From Desulfocapsa sp050291935 (GTDB lineage Bacteria > Desulfobacterota > Desulfobulbia > Desulfobulbales > Desulfocapsaceae), in NCBI GenBank assembly GCA_050291935.1, contig JBNKKR010000002.1:95618-159617 (forward strand): a stretch of 64,000 bases of DNA. Direction: 5' to 3'. This document shows, in pieces, positions 50,448 to 59,243 of this stretch. The translations under genes were made by a program, and so were the position numbers. The notes beneath the pieces were generated by a model that was given only the letters and a program-made list of their open reading frames with translations, was not told the DNA's origin and ran no database searches. Each line of letters starts with the position of its first letter. Positions within the stretch are counted from its first letter, which is position 1.

Positions 50448-51976
50448 ATTACGGAAGATATAACATCGTATCTGAGCTTGGTAAAGGTTCAATGGGGATG
50501 GTCTACCAGGCCCATGATCCCCAAATCGATAGGATGGTAGCGCTGAAGGTCCTTAGAGAAGATCGGTTGACGACGGAAGATTATGTGCAACGTTTTCTCA
50601 AGGAAGCAACTGCCATTGGCCGTCTTTCTCACCCTGGTATCGTCACCGTTTTCGATGTGGGTCAGGATCAGGGAACCATTTATATTGCCATGGAATTTCT
50701 TGAAGGACAGTCCCTTGACAGGTTACTTCAGGCAAATAGCCTAAACCTGCAGCAGATTATCGATCTGGGGATTGAAGCGGCAAATGGCCTCCAATATGCC
50801 CACCAAAGGGGCATTGTCCATCGTGATATCAAACCACAAAATATTATCTACAGCCCGGAAGGAACAATTAAAATCACCGACTTTGGTATCGCCCATATCG
50901 ATGACACTGATGGACAACAGATGACAAAAGCCGGTGAAATTTTAGGTACTCCCGCCTATATGGCCCCTGAACAGGTCATGGGCCAACCTGTTGATGGCAG
51001 GGCAGATCTTTACTCTTTGGGAGTTATTTTATATGAATTGACAACGGGCCGCAGACCCTTTCAGGGAGAAAACCTGGCAGCCATGTTTCGCGCAATCACC
51101 AGTGATGCTCCCGTTGCTCCTAAGCAGATAAACCCGGAAATACCCGATTCACTGTCTGCAATAATCCTCAAAGCTATAAATAAAAATCCGGAAGATCGTT
51201 TCGCCACCGGTCAAGAATTTGCGGCCACACTACAAAACGCCACTACAGAAAACAGCAACTTCACCGAGACTGTCATTCAAACAGCACCCGTAAAACAACG
51301 CTCTGCAAAACCTTTTATATTTACCATACTGCTCCTTATTAGCGTATGCGCAGCAGCAGGCCTCTTTTACTTTAAACCGTGGGTGACAAAACAAAAAGAA
51401 ACGCCGTCCCCCAAACCCCAGGCTTCTTCCCCGACGCAAGAAAACACCACTCCAGTGGAAGTTCCCCCGCAAGAAGAGCATAACATATCGCCCATCAGCA
51501 TCACACCTGAGGTGCACAAAATAATAAACAAACCATCAAACATACCGGATAGCAGAGAAGAAGAAAAAGAAGCCACACAGCAGGCAAAAGATTCCATTGA
51601 CGCGCTTTTCAGCGATGGAAATAGTGTAGAAAACGATACACAGCAAGAGATTCCCCCTCAAGAAATTGCACCGATAACAGTTCCCGACAAACAATCTCAG
51701 GAACAAAAAGCTGTGATTCAACCAGACAATAAGCCCTTGCCGCCGCAACAAGAGTCCGTAGAAAAAATGGCAACACTTGCCATAAACAGCAACCCTGCAG
51801 GCGCCAATGTCTATATTGACGGTAACTTTAAAGGTATTACCCCTGCTGCCATAGAGATCAGCGCAGAAAAACATGAGGTCAAACTCGAATTGCAAGGGCA
51901 TCTGGGCTGGCAGGCACAGTTAAACTTAAGTAAAGGTGGTAAAATTCCAATCTCCATTCCCTTACCAGCAGAATAA
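50444..51976 (+). CDS. Membrane Ser/Thr kinase with PEGA domain (PpkA type)
   Basis: 510 residues. The N-terminal kinase (about 7-265) is complete: LGKGSMGMVY loop, Lys35 in VALKV, catalytic HRDIKPQN (D129), DFG D146 and the APE in YMAPEQ. A juxtamembrane stretch contains FTETVIQT (T276), then a transmembrane helix (about 289-311). The outer part has a long Pro/Gln/Glu-rich linker and a PEGA domain (about 442-507; ATLAINSNPAGANVYIDG). PEGA folds act as wall- or protein-binding sensors. Together with PP2C and FHA proteins it forms the likely threonine-phosphorylation switch of the T6SS. Confidence 0.93.
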   Translation: MNYGRYNIVSELGKGSMGMVYQAHDPQIDRMVALKVLREDRLTTEDYVQRFLKEATAIGRLSHPGIVTVFDVGQDQGTIYIAMEFLEGQSLDRLLQANSLNLQQIIDLGIEAANGLQYAHQRGIVHRDIKPQNIIYSPEGTIKITDFGIAHIDDTDGQQMTKAGEILGTPAYMAPEQVMGQPVDGRADLYSLGVILYELTTGRRPFQGENLAAMFRAITSDAPVAPKQINPEIPDSLSAIILKAINKNPEDRFATGQEFAATLQNATTENSNFTETVIQTAPVKQRSAKPFIFTILLLISVCAAAGLFYFKPWVTKQKETPSPKPQASSPTQENTTPVEVPPQEEHNISPISITPEVHKIINKPSNIPDSREEEKEATQQAKDSIDALFSDGNSVENDTQQEIPPQEIAPITVPDKQSQEQKAVIQPDNKPLPPQQESVEKMATLAINSNPAGANVYIDGNFKGITPAAIEISAEKHEVKLELQGHLGWQAQLNLSKGGKIPISIPLPAE

Positions 51977-52005
51977 GAGACGAATACAACTCACGGAGGA
52001 TACTC

Positions 52006-53958
52006 ATGTACCATTTTCTAAGGCTCCACATCATCCTTACATTCCTGCTGCTTATGGCGCAGCCCGGAATATGTCTGGCACAGTTACAAGCAGGCGACAT
52101 TGCCCCGGATTTCACCCTGGAAGACACCTACGGAAGGCCCTATCAGCTCTCCGCCATGCAGGATCATTCCCTTATTGTCCTCTATTTTTTTGACACAGAG
52201 TCACCTGCAAGCCAAGAGGGACTATTGAGCCTGAACAAACTAAAACGCAACTTTGAAGGGACGGATCTGCTGGTCTTGGGGATCACCACCGCAAATAAAA
52301 GCGCCGTGTCCGATTTTGCTGTCACCCACAAGGCGGCCTTTCCAATCATTCAGGATCCAAAGGGAATCAGCTCCGTCTACGATGCGGAATTTATCCTGCC
52401 AACGGTCTATATCCTTGGTCCTGCACGAAAAATCATCAACTCATTCCAGGGCGGCGGGAAAAGCACAGAAAAAATGCTGGTAAGTCTTGCTGAAAGGGAA
52501 CTGCAACGAAATGAGCCGATGCTCGCCCAAGCCATCAGCCTTGAAGCACAGGCCGAAAATCCGGATTCACTGGAAGCAAAAACAATATATGGCTACGCAG
52601 CCCTTAAGGCTGACAAGGTGGATGAGGCTGAGGATCTTTTTGCTGATCTTGCCAAAGAAACCGGAGAAGCTGAAATACTTGGTAAAGAAGGTTTGGCTAA
52701 GGTCTATGCCAAGCAGGGCAAGACAGAACAGGCCATGGCGGTGGCCACCGAAGTTGAAGCCAAGGCGCCGGAACGTGGAGCGGTCAATGTGGTAAAAGGC
52801 GATATTCTCTACGCCCAAAACAAAAAAGAGGAGGCCCTGACCGAATACCAGGAAGCGGTGCAAAAGCCTGAAGGTACAGATAGTCAGAAGGCTGAAGCAA
52901 ACAATCAACTGGGCAGGCTCTACGCAAGTGTCGGCAACTTTGATCAGGCTCGGATCAATTATGACAACACCGTTGCCCTTGATCCATACAACCTGGTGGC
53001 CATGTCCAACAAAGGGGTCACCTATCAAAAGGAAGGACAACTGGATAAGGCCATGGAAATGTTCCAACAGGCCATGACTATTAATAAAAACGACCAATTT
53101 TCTGCTGTACTTGCCCGCAAAACCAAGGAAATGATGGAACTGCAGAAGAATATTGCCGAAAAAGAGCGGATCGACACCCTGGTCAAGGAACTGGCAGAGC
53201 GTTATCGTTCCCAAGACAGCATCTTCCCTTCTTTTACCGAAAAAGACAACTGGACCTCTCGTCCCATGATCCTCTCATTTGTTGATTTTCAGGAGAAGGG
53301 AGGCTTGAGTGAACGGGATGGCATGTCAATGGTCTTGACCACCCAGCTTGGTGATCAGCTCAGCCAAACCGGGAGAGTGCAGGTGGTGGAACGTGTCCTG
53401 ATGGATCGCCTTCTGGAAGAGTTAAACCTAGGCTCCTCCGAACTGGCAGACCCTGCAACCGCATTACAACTGGGCCGTATTCTGGCAGCCAAAATTGTAG
53501 CCACCGGCGCATTACTGCACCTTCCCGATCAGACCCTGCTTTCCCTTCGTCTGATCGATACGGAAACAACTGCTATTTCAAAAGTGATCACCAAAAAGCT
53601 CGCTCCGGGTGCAACAAATATCGAGCAGGAAATGGAATGGATCAACCAACAGGTTCTACAGACCGTTATCCAAAAATACCCTATCCATGGTTTTATTGCC
53701 CAAATTACCGGTGGCGAGCAGGCCATTTTAAATATTGGCGCAAAACAGGGTGTGGTTATGGGATCACAATTTGAAGCCATTGAAGAGGGGCAACCCATTG
53801 TTTACAAGGGAAAAGAACTTAAAGGTCTGCCGAAAAGTATCGCCAGCCTGGAAGTTATCCAGGTTGAGCCTGAAATGTGTGTTGTCAGCATAAAAGATGC
53901 AACCCGTCCTCTGCAACAAGATGATAAGGTGCAGGAAAAACTCACCTCAATTCAATAA
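52006..53958 (+). CDS. Secreted cysteine-less redoxin, TPR and CsgG-like protein
   Basis: 650 residues. A signal peptide (about 1-25) precedes a thioredoxin/AhpC-TSA-like domain (about 28-165: GDIAPDFTLEDTYGRPYQLS). Where TlpA-type proteins have WCPPC, it reads ESPAS, so both cysteines are replaced by serine (S66, S69) and the domain cannot do disulfide chemistry. Four or so TPR units follow (about 185-370). The C-terminal part (about 410-645) has a CsgG/curli-assembly-like region with VVERVLMDRLLEELNLGSSEL. It follows the kinase by 29 bases and should be periplasmic. A protein-binding scaffold reporting envelope state is one reading. Confidence 0.8.
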   Translation: MYHFLRLHIILTFLLLMAQPGICLAQLQAGDIAPDFTLEDTYGRPYQLSAMQDHSLIVLYFFDTESPASQEGLLSLNKLKRNFEGTDLLVLGITTANKSAVSDFAVTHKAAFPIIQDPKGISSVYDAEFILPTVYILGPARKIINSFQGGGKSTEKMLVSLAERELQRNEPMLAQAISLEAQAENPDSLEAKTIYGYAALKADKVDEAEDLFADLAKETGEAEILGKEGLAKVYAKQGKTEQAMAVATEVEAKAPERGAVNVVKGDILYAQNKKEEALTEYQEAVQKPEGTDSQKAEANNQLGRLYASVGNFDQARINYDNTVALDPYNLVAMSNKGVTYQKEGQLDKAMEMFQQAMTINKNDQFSAVLARKTKEMMELQKNIAEKERIDTLVKELAERYRSQDSIFPSFTEKDNWTSRPMILSFVDFQEKGGLSERDGMSMVLTTQLGDQLSQTGRVQVVERVLMDRLLEELNLGSSELADPATALQLGRILAAKIVATGALLHLPDQTLLSLRLIDTETTAISKVITKKLAPGATNIEQEMEWINQQVLQTVIQKYPIHGFIAQITGGEQAILNIGAKQGVVMGSQFEAIEEGQPIVYKGKELKGLPKSIASLEVIQVEPEMCVVSIKDATRPLQQDDKVQEKLTSIQ

Positions 53959-53970
53959 GGGAAAGCAGGC

Positions 53971-54483
53971 ATGAAAACTACTCTTCACTCTCTTCTTCTC
54001 CTCTTTCTGTTTCCGCTGTTACTTGGTGGCTGTGGGGGATCAACGGCCACCTACAGCCCAAAACTGTATGGCAGCGGCTCCATTGTCGCCGTTTGGGATC
54101 TTGAAAATCTCAGCAGTTCAGAAAATCGTATCCTGGATGATCTGGAAGAATTTTTGAGTGCGAAAGTGGCTGAAACTCTAACGGAGAAGGGGGGATATAC
54201 CGTCGTTGAGCGACAAAAGTTGCTCCTTGCCCTGGAAGAGCTCTCCCTTGGCAGCTCAGAGCTTGTAAGTGACAGCAGCAGATTGCAAATCGGAAAACTT
54301 CTGGGTGCTGAATTAATGGTATTTGGGGGATTTCAACAGATTGGAGAACAGGTGCGTATGGATCTGCGACTGGTTGCGGTGGAATCCGGAGCGGTTATTC
54401 ATGTTGCCGAACAAACAACGACGGCCAGTGATGCCTCAGCACTCCTTCTTGCTGCCGAAGCCGCTGCTTTGCAACTGCTATAA
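53971..54483 (+). CDS. CsgG-like lipoprotein
   Basis: 170 residues. Lipoprotein signal with lipobox LLGGC (Cys21). The mature part is a compact CsgG/FlgO-like fold: IVAVWDLENLS strand, SAKVAETLTEKGGYTVVERQKLLLALEELSLGSSEL (quoted in part here as VVERQKLLLALEEL) and IGKLLGAELMVFGG. It closely resembles the C-terminal part of the preceding protein and the middle of the gene on the opposite strand. Last gene of the phosphatase-protease-kinase operon, 12 bases after its neighbour and followed by a strong terminator. Likely outer-membrane-anchored and facing the periplasm. Confidence 0.82.
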   Translation: MKTTLHSLLLLFLFPLLLGGCGGSTATYSPKLYGSGSIVAVWDLENLSSSENRILDDLEEFLSAKVAETLTEKGGYTVVERQKLLLALEELSLGSSELVSDSSRLQIGKLLGAELMVFGGFQQIGEQVRMDLRLVAVESGAVIHVAEQTTTASDASALLLAAEAAALQLL

Positions 54484-54485
54484 AA

Positions 54486-54530
54486 AAAACCAGGGTTTTT
54501 TAGGAATAATCTCCTGAAAACCCTGGTTTT
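54486..54530. terminator. Bidirectional intrinsic terminator
   Basis: AAAACCAGGGTTTT (54486-54499) and AAAACCCTGGTTTT (54517-54530) form a 14-bp stem with a 17-base loop. A-tract and T-tract on the flanks let it work for the plus-strand CsgG-like lipoprotein gene and the convergent minus-strand gene. Confidence 0.85.
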
Positions 54531-54586
54531 CCATAATGTTTGGTCAAGTATCTACATACTCAACCATGTTATCTCTTACTGACAAC

Positions 54587-55870
54587 TTACTCTATGCCAA
54601 AAGTAAAACTTCTGGTACCGCTTAGCGCTTTGCCATCCGTATCATAAATGGAATCGAAACTAACAATTAATTTCTGATCAATCTTTGTTGTACTGGTACT
54701 GGCACAATGAGCACTTGTGCTGGAATGTTCCCATGAAAGAACGTACTCCTGGGCACTGGGCCAACTTCCATGTCCAAAATCCGTCGGAGAAACCGAGATC
54801 TCAGCATTCGATGTATCCATCTCCTTTGTAAAAGCAAAAGTAATCGCACCAGCCAAACAGTCCACTGTTTCACCTGCACTGGGCGATGGGGTTACAGTGG
54901 CTGTGGTGGAATCAGTATCATTAGTGTCCGAGCTATCATCATCAGAAGAGCTGGATGATCCAGCAAGGGCTAAAGCAACCCCACCGACAGCAACAACTCC
55001 CAAACCAACAAGAGCGATTGTTCCAATGGAAGAACCACCAGCTTCCTCTTCCGGTAAAGACTCAAGGGGCATATCCACGCTGCCAACTTCCTCAACCTCA
55101 ATCAAGCCCATCCCTTTAAGCTCCTGCAAGGCGCTCTTGGCCATCTGAAGATTTGGATCCTCCGCCAAGGCTTGTTGATACATTTTCGCAGCCTGGGCAT
55201 ACTGTCCCTTATCGGAATGATCAATACCCAAGAAAAGGGCCAGCAAAGCCGTTGTGCTGGCAGACATTGGTTTTTGCAGCTCTGCCCGTTTAGCAGGAGA
55301 AAGTGAAATCTGGAGCTGACTGACAATACTAAAAAGAATCTCTTTCTCCAGTTTAAACAACTGCTCTAGAGGACCGATGGCTTCAGGTTGTTGGGTCAGC
55401 GTCTCAAAGGGAACATCCAGAACGGAAGAGGCAATTTTTAGATCCTTCCCGCTTCCCTTCAATATATCACCACTGGCCACAAAATAGGCCCCCAGCAACT
55501 TGCCAACCGCCGGAACCGTCCGGCTATCCATCAACCCCGAAGCTCCCAAATCCATCTCATCCAAAAGCGCCTGCATCCTCACCCGTTCCACCACTTGCAA
55601 CTGCTCAACCTTGGCAAGATCGGTTATCAACATCACCGCCATACCTTTTTGCAGTGGATTTAAGGTATCCATCCCGGATCTATTGTTAAAGTACAGAACG
55701 GCAACGGAATTGGGAGTACTAATCGCCCCCATGCTCTTTTCCTGATCAATGGCCGCCTTGGCCCAGGATCTTTCCCCCTGACTGATCACTTGTCCGGCCT
55801 GGGCAAGGGCCGAAGTATAAAACAAAATCGTCAGCATAGATAAAAATCGAAAAATAGCCTTGTGCTTCAT
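54587..55870 (-). CDS. Secreted CsgG-like protein with TPR, glycine/serine linker and Ig-like end
   Basis: 427 residues. A signal peptide (about 1-26) precedes a CsgG/FlgO-like domain (about 50-170) with SVAVLYFNNRSG and VVERVRMQALLDEMDLGASGL, the same block as in the two genes across the terminator. TPR-like helices (about 205-245: YAQAAKMYQQALAEDPN) follow, then a hydrophobic glycine/valine stretch (about 282-305) and a Ser/Asp/Thr linker. The end (about 335-427) is a beta domain like bacterial Ig-like Big_5 (ITFAFTKEMD, DTDGKALSG). The hydrophobic stretch could be a membrane anchor. It is convergent with, and probably works with, its paralogues. Confidence 0.75.
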   Translation of the reverse strand: MKHKAIFRFLSMLTILFYTSALAQAGQVISQGERSWAKAAIDQEKSMGAISTPNSVAVLYFNNRSGMDTLNPLQKGMAVMLITDLAKVEQLQVVERVRMQALLDEMDLGASGLMDSRTVPAVGKLLGAYFVASGDILKGSGKDLKIASSVLDVPFETLTQQPEAIGPLEQLFKLEKEILFSIVSQLQISLSPAKRAELQKPMSASTTALLALFLGIDHSDKGQYAQAAKMYQQALAEDPNLQMAKSALQELKGMGLIEVEEVGSVDMPLESLPEEEAGGSSIGTIALVGLGVVAVGGVALALAGSSSSSDDDSSDTNDTDSTTATVTPSPSAGETVDCLAGAITFAFTKEMDTSNAEISVSPTDFGHGSWPSAQEYVLSWEHSSTSAHCASTSTTKIDQKLIVSFDSIYDTDGKALSGTRSFTFGIE

Positions 55871-56073
55871 GGAGTTCTCCTACGAAGTAGTTTATCTGTA
55901 TGGTAAATAAAAATTAGGCATGAAACATGCTCCAATTGTACTCTAAAATGTCAGATCCTCAATGATAATTTTTTAGGGGTATCAGTCTCAAAAAGTACAC
56001 AACCACCATCGACCTTTAAAAGGGAGAAAAGTATTTATCACTATCGTAAAAATCAAATTGTTCTTTCTGTAAA

Positions 56074-56095
56074 ATGGTTGTACATATGAAACCAT
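56074..56095. promoter_or_regulatory. Palindrome over the toxin start
   Basis: ATGGTT (56074-56079) and AACCAT (56090-56095) flank ten bases and include the start codon of the PIN gene. Antitoxins with an RHH fold often bind such operators, so this is a candidate autoregulatory site. Confidence 0.4.
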
Positions 56096-56516
56096 GATTA
56101 ATGTCGTAATAGATACAAACATTTTAGTTGCAGCATTAAAATCAGACAAGGGTGCGTCATACGCACTCCTCTCTAAATTGCCATCTCAAAAATTTAACTT
56201 TTTCGTGTCAGTGCCATTATACACTGAATACCAGGACGTGTTGACCCGCAAAGAACACCTAACGGGAAAAAGCTCCAAAGATGAAATTTTAGCTTTTTTG
56301 CGTTACTTATGTAAAATTGCAAAACATCAGAAAATCTTTTTCTTGTGGCGACCATTTCTCAAAGATCCTAAGGATGATATGATTCTAGAGCTTGCTGTAG
56401 CTTCAAGGAGTCAATATATAATCACCTACAACCTCAAAGATTTCTCAAATATTCAACAATTTGGAATTACAGCTATTACTCCCCCCAAATTTTTTCCCAT
56501 CATCAACGAGGAATAA
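56094..56516 (+). CDS. PIN-domain toxin of a toxin-antitoxin pair
   Basis: 140 residues. PIN-fold nuclease acidic residues are visible: D7 in VIDTNILVAAL, E43 in YTEYQDVL, and the DPKDDMILELA block near 98. Such proteins are Mg-dependent RNases, here of the subgroup annotated as a PIN-family toxin component. The antitoxin gene follows four bases later, the reverse of the usual antitoxin-first order. The ATG has a poor ribosome site. A tiny frame ATG AAA CCA TGA (56086-56097) overlaps the start as ATGA, which could couple translation. Confidence 0.82.
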   Translation: MINVVIDTNILVAALKSDKGASYALLSKLPSQKFNFFVSVPLYTEYQDVLTRKEHLTGKSSKDEILAFLRYLCKIAKHQKIFFLWRPFLKDPKDDMILELAVASRSQYIITYNLKDFSNIQQFGITAITPPKFFPIINEE

Positions 56517-56520
56517 AAAA

Positions 56521-56760
56521 ATGGCAAGTACATTAACACTAAGACTACCAGAATCCCTCCATCGTACGATAAAGCTTCAAGCAAAATCTGATGGAATTTC
56601 CATTAATCAGTTTGTAGTGACCGCTGCGGCTGAAAAATTATCCGCCTTACTTACTCAGGACTATTTGGAACAAGAAGCGGCACAGGGAAAACGTGAAGAT
56701 TATTTGAAAGTATTAAAAGCTGTTCCCCATACGGAACCTGAACCATACGATACGCTGTAA
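56521..56760 (+). CDS. Ribbon-helix-helix (Arc/HicB-like) antitoxin
   Basis: 79 residues from the ATG at 56521, preceded by GAGGAATAA; the longer frame from 56461 overlaps the toxin and is not needed. The first ~45 residues have the RHH pattern: strand LTLRLPESLHRTIKLQAK, then a helix, SDGISINQFVVTAAAEKL. The tail (about 45-79) is acidic and likely wraps the PIN toxin. It should bind DNA as a dimer and repress the pair, probably at the palindrome around 56074-56095. Confidence 0.82.
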   Translation: MASTLTLRLPESLHRTIKLQAKSDGISINQFVVTAAAEKLSALLTQDYLEQEAAQGKREDYLKVLKAVPHTEPEPYDTL

Positions 56761-56765
56761 CTCCC

Positions 56766-58043
56766 CTACTCCTTCTTTTTCTCCCGGCGTAAAATCCCGT
56801 TCACCTTTCCCATGGCAAGGGGGGGAGTTGTGTGGAGTAAAACGCGGTTCCCTGGATTTGCACGAGTCACTTCCTCACCTTTTTCCGTCTCCATCTTTTC
56901 CACCACAAGTTGCACGCAGGTGGCTCCCGGCAGCATATATTCAATGGCGTCACCGGTTTCAAGAACGTTTCTGGCCTCCACCAATGGAATTTCACCCTCC
57001 TTGCGGATAACCGCCACAGGTTCCACTTCCATCGCGACCCGTGTTGTGGAGTAGATCATTTCGGAGGCGGTGGGCGCTTGCCTGAAGAAATTCTCACTAC
57101 TTCCTCTGGTGCCCGTTTTCGCAATTTCTGCAAATAAAATTTCCGGTAAGCGTATTTTTTCCGGATTCTCCCAGGCCTTGTGGGGAAGATCTTGTAAATA
57201 ATCAAGGGCGGCGCGATAAATCCTGGTCACGCCCCCCACATAAAAAATGGATTTCATCCGCCCTTCTATCTTTAAAGAATCTGCCCCACTGGCCACCAGT
57301 TCCGGAATACCCTGCAACAGACAAAGGTCCTTTGAATTAAAGATATAGGTCCCACGCTCATCCTCATCCACCGGAAAATACTCCCCCGGCCTTTTCTCTT
57401 CGCTGAGCCGATATTTATAACGACAGGGATGGGCACAGGCTCCCTGATTTGCATCCCTGCCTGTCATATAGTTGGAAAGCATGCAACGCCCCGAATATGA
57501 TATACAAATTGCCCCGTGGACAAACACTTCAAGCGCACCCTTTACCTTTGCCCGTACTTCCTGAAACTCTTGCAGGGAAAGTTCCCGGGCAAGATTAAGC
57601 CGCTCCACACCCTGGGAAAACCAGAACGCTGCCGACTCAGCATTGGTAACATTGGCCTGGGTGGACAGATGTATGGGAATAGCAGGCACCACTTCTTTTG
57701 CCCGCATAAGAATCCCAGGATCGGAAATAATAAGCCCATCGACCTGGGCTTTGCGAAGAGATACTAAATAGCTATCAAGACCAGCAAAATCACGATTATG
57801 GGCTAAAATATTGATGGTCACATACACCTTTACCCCATGCGCATGGGCATATTGGACCGCATCTATCATGGCCTGATTGCTAAAATTTCCCGCCTTTGCC
57901 CGCAGGCTAAATTGTTTTCCACCCATATACACAGCATCGGCGCCATAATGGATGGCAGTGACCATTTTTTCGTAATTTCCAGCGGGTGCGAGGAGTTCCG
58001 GAATGACCGGGATTTGCGCTTTGTTCCTTTCTTTTTTCTTCAT
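56766..58043 (-). CDS. Peptidase U32 family protein (TrhP/RlhA-like)
   Basis: 425 residues. The family signature EVFVHGAICISYSGRCMLS is complete, near residues 171-189, with the cysteine set in RDANQGACAHPCR typical of U32 proteins that act in RNA hydroxylation (tRNA or rRNA). ELLAPAGNYEKM at the N-terminus and SLKIEGRMKS are further landmarks. A C-terminal beta-barrel (about 330-425) follows. Start at 58043 gives a basic MKKKERNKAQ tail before the core. Despite the name, protease activity is doubtful for such members. It is divergent from mnmA, another RNA-modification gene. Confidence 0.88.
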   Translation of the reverse strand: MKKKERNKAQIPVIPELLAPAGNYEKMVTAIHYGADAVYMGGKQFSLRAKAGNFSNQAMIDAVQYAHAHGVKVYVTINILAHNRDFAGLDSYLVSLRKAQVDGLIISDPGILMRAKEVVPAIPIHLSTQANVTNAESAAFWFSQGVERLNLARELSLQEFQEVRAKVKGALEVFVHGAICISYSGRCMLSNYMTGRDANQGACAHPCRYKYRLSEEKRPGEYFPVDEDERGTYIFNSKDLCLLQGIPELVASGADSLKIEGRMKSIFYVGGVTRIYRAALDYLQDLPHKAWENPEKIRLPEILFAEIAKTGTRGSSENFFRQAPTASEMIYSTTRVAMEVEPVAVIRKEGEIPLVEARNVLETGDAIEYMLPGATCVQLVVEKMETEKGEEVTRANPGNRVLLHTTPPLAMGKVNGILRREKKKE

Positions 58044-58205
58044 TGTAGGCTATTCTTAAACGATATCTGAGTTGAAAATAGACTCCCGTAGAGCTTTTCT
58101 CTTTTTGACAATTTTCTTCCCTGAAACATACCTCTTTTACAAGAAAAAGACACTGGCTGATGAAATTTTGGGTAAAAGCATAGTCTGAAACAAGCAGCAC
58201 AAAAT

Positions 58206-59243
58206 ATGGCAAAAAAAAAGATAGGGATAGCAATGAGTGGAGGCGTTGATTCCACTTGCTGCGCGTTACTTTTGCGAGAACATTATCAGGTCCGCGGTTT
58301 CTTTATGCGACTGGCGCAGCCCAATTTTGAGCAAGATCGTAAGCGGGCGGAAACCATTGCGGAAAAGTGTAACATTCCGCTGCAGATCATTGATCTCCGT
58401 GGCCCTTTTCAAGAAAAAGTATTACGCTACTTTGCGGATTCCTATCACAGTGGAAGCACTCCAAACCCATGTATGATCTGCAATCCGGTCATTAAATTTG
58501 GCCTTTTTCTTGATGCCATAAAAGCCCACGGAATGGACGCCATGGCCACCGGCCATTACGCAAATATAACAAAAATTGATAACTGCCTCCACCTTCAGGA
58601 AGGAAAAGATAGTCAAAAGGACCAATCCTACTTTTTGGCACGCCTCTCCCAGTACCAACTTTCCCATGTCCTCTTTCCCCTTGGCAAAATGGCCAAAAGT
58701 GAAGTGTATGACTTGGTGGAGGAGCATGGCTTTACAGATTTCAGGGGGCAGGAAAGTCAAGACATCTGTTTTTTACAACAAACAGAAAGCGTTGGGTCGT
58801 TTTTAGCACAACATACTGGAGAACAGGCGGTCCCCGGAGATATTGTCAATGACGCAGGTGAAATTCTGGGAAGACACAACGGTATCTGCAACTACACAAT
58901 CGGGCAACGCAAAGGACTTGGTATTTCCGCTGCAACCCCTCTATATGTAAAAAGCATTCGTGCAGAAGATAAGCAAATAGTTGTGGGAATGGATGAAGAG
59001 CTGTTACAGAGCGAGGTGGAAGTACAAGACCTCTTATGGAGCTGTGATACAGAACCTGCCACCGACAAAACATACCGGGTCCGTATCCGTTATGGGCACC
59101 GGGGTGGCAAAGCCTCTCTTCACCCTCTGCCAGGTAACCACTGCCGCATCTGTTTTGCAGAAAAACAACGGGCGGTGACCAGAGGCCAGTTTGCGGTTAT
59201 CTATGATCAGGATCACATCATTGGCAGTGGTGAAATCCTTTGA
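58206..59243 (+). CDS. mnmA: tRNA 2-thiouridylase MnmA
   Basis: 345 residues. PP-loop SGGVDST (residues 11-17), catalytic cysteines C89 (NPCMICN) and C188 (ESQDICFL), and ATGHYA at 114-119. It thiolates U34 of certain tRNAs with ATP and a persulfide donor. The residue between the first Cys and the domain end follows the normal layout, although the family usually has a few more N-terminal insert residues. First gene of a plus-strand operon with mtaB, cinA and recA; its stop overlaps the TTG start of mtaB. Confidence 0.94.
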   Translation: MAKKKIGIAMSGGVDSTCCALLLREHYQVRGFFMRLAQPNFEQDRKRAETIAEKCNIPLQIIDLRGPFQEKVLRYFADSYHSGSTPNPCMICNPVIKFGLFLDAIKAHGMDAMATGHYANITKIDNCLHLQEGKDSQKDQSYFLARLSQYQLSHVLFPLGKMAKSEVYDLVEEHGFTDFRGQESQDICFLQQTESVGSFLAQHTGEQAVPGDIVNDAGEILGRHNGICNYTIGQRKGLGISAATPLYVKSIRAEDKQIVVGMDEELLQSEVEVQDLLWSCDTEPATDKTYRVRIRYGHRGGKASLHPLPGNHCRICFAEKQRAVTRGQFAVIYDQDHIIGSGEIL

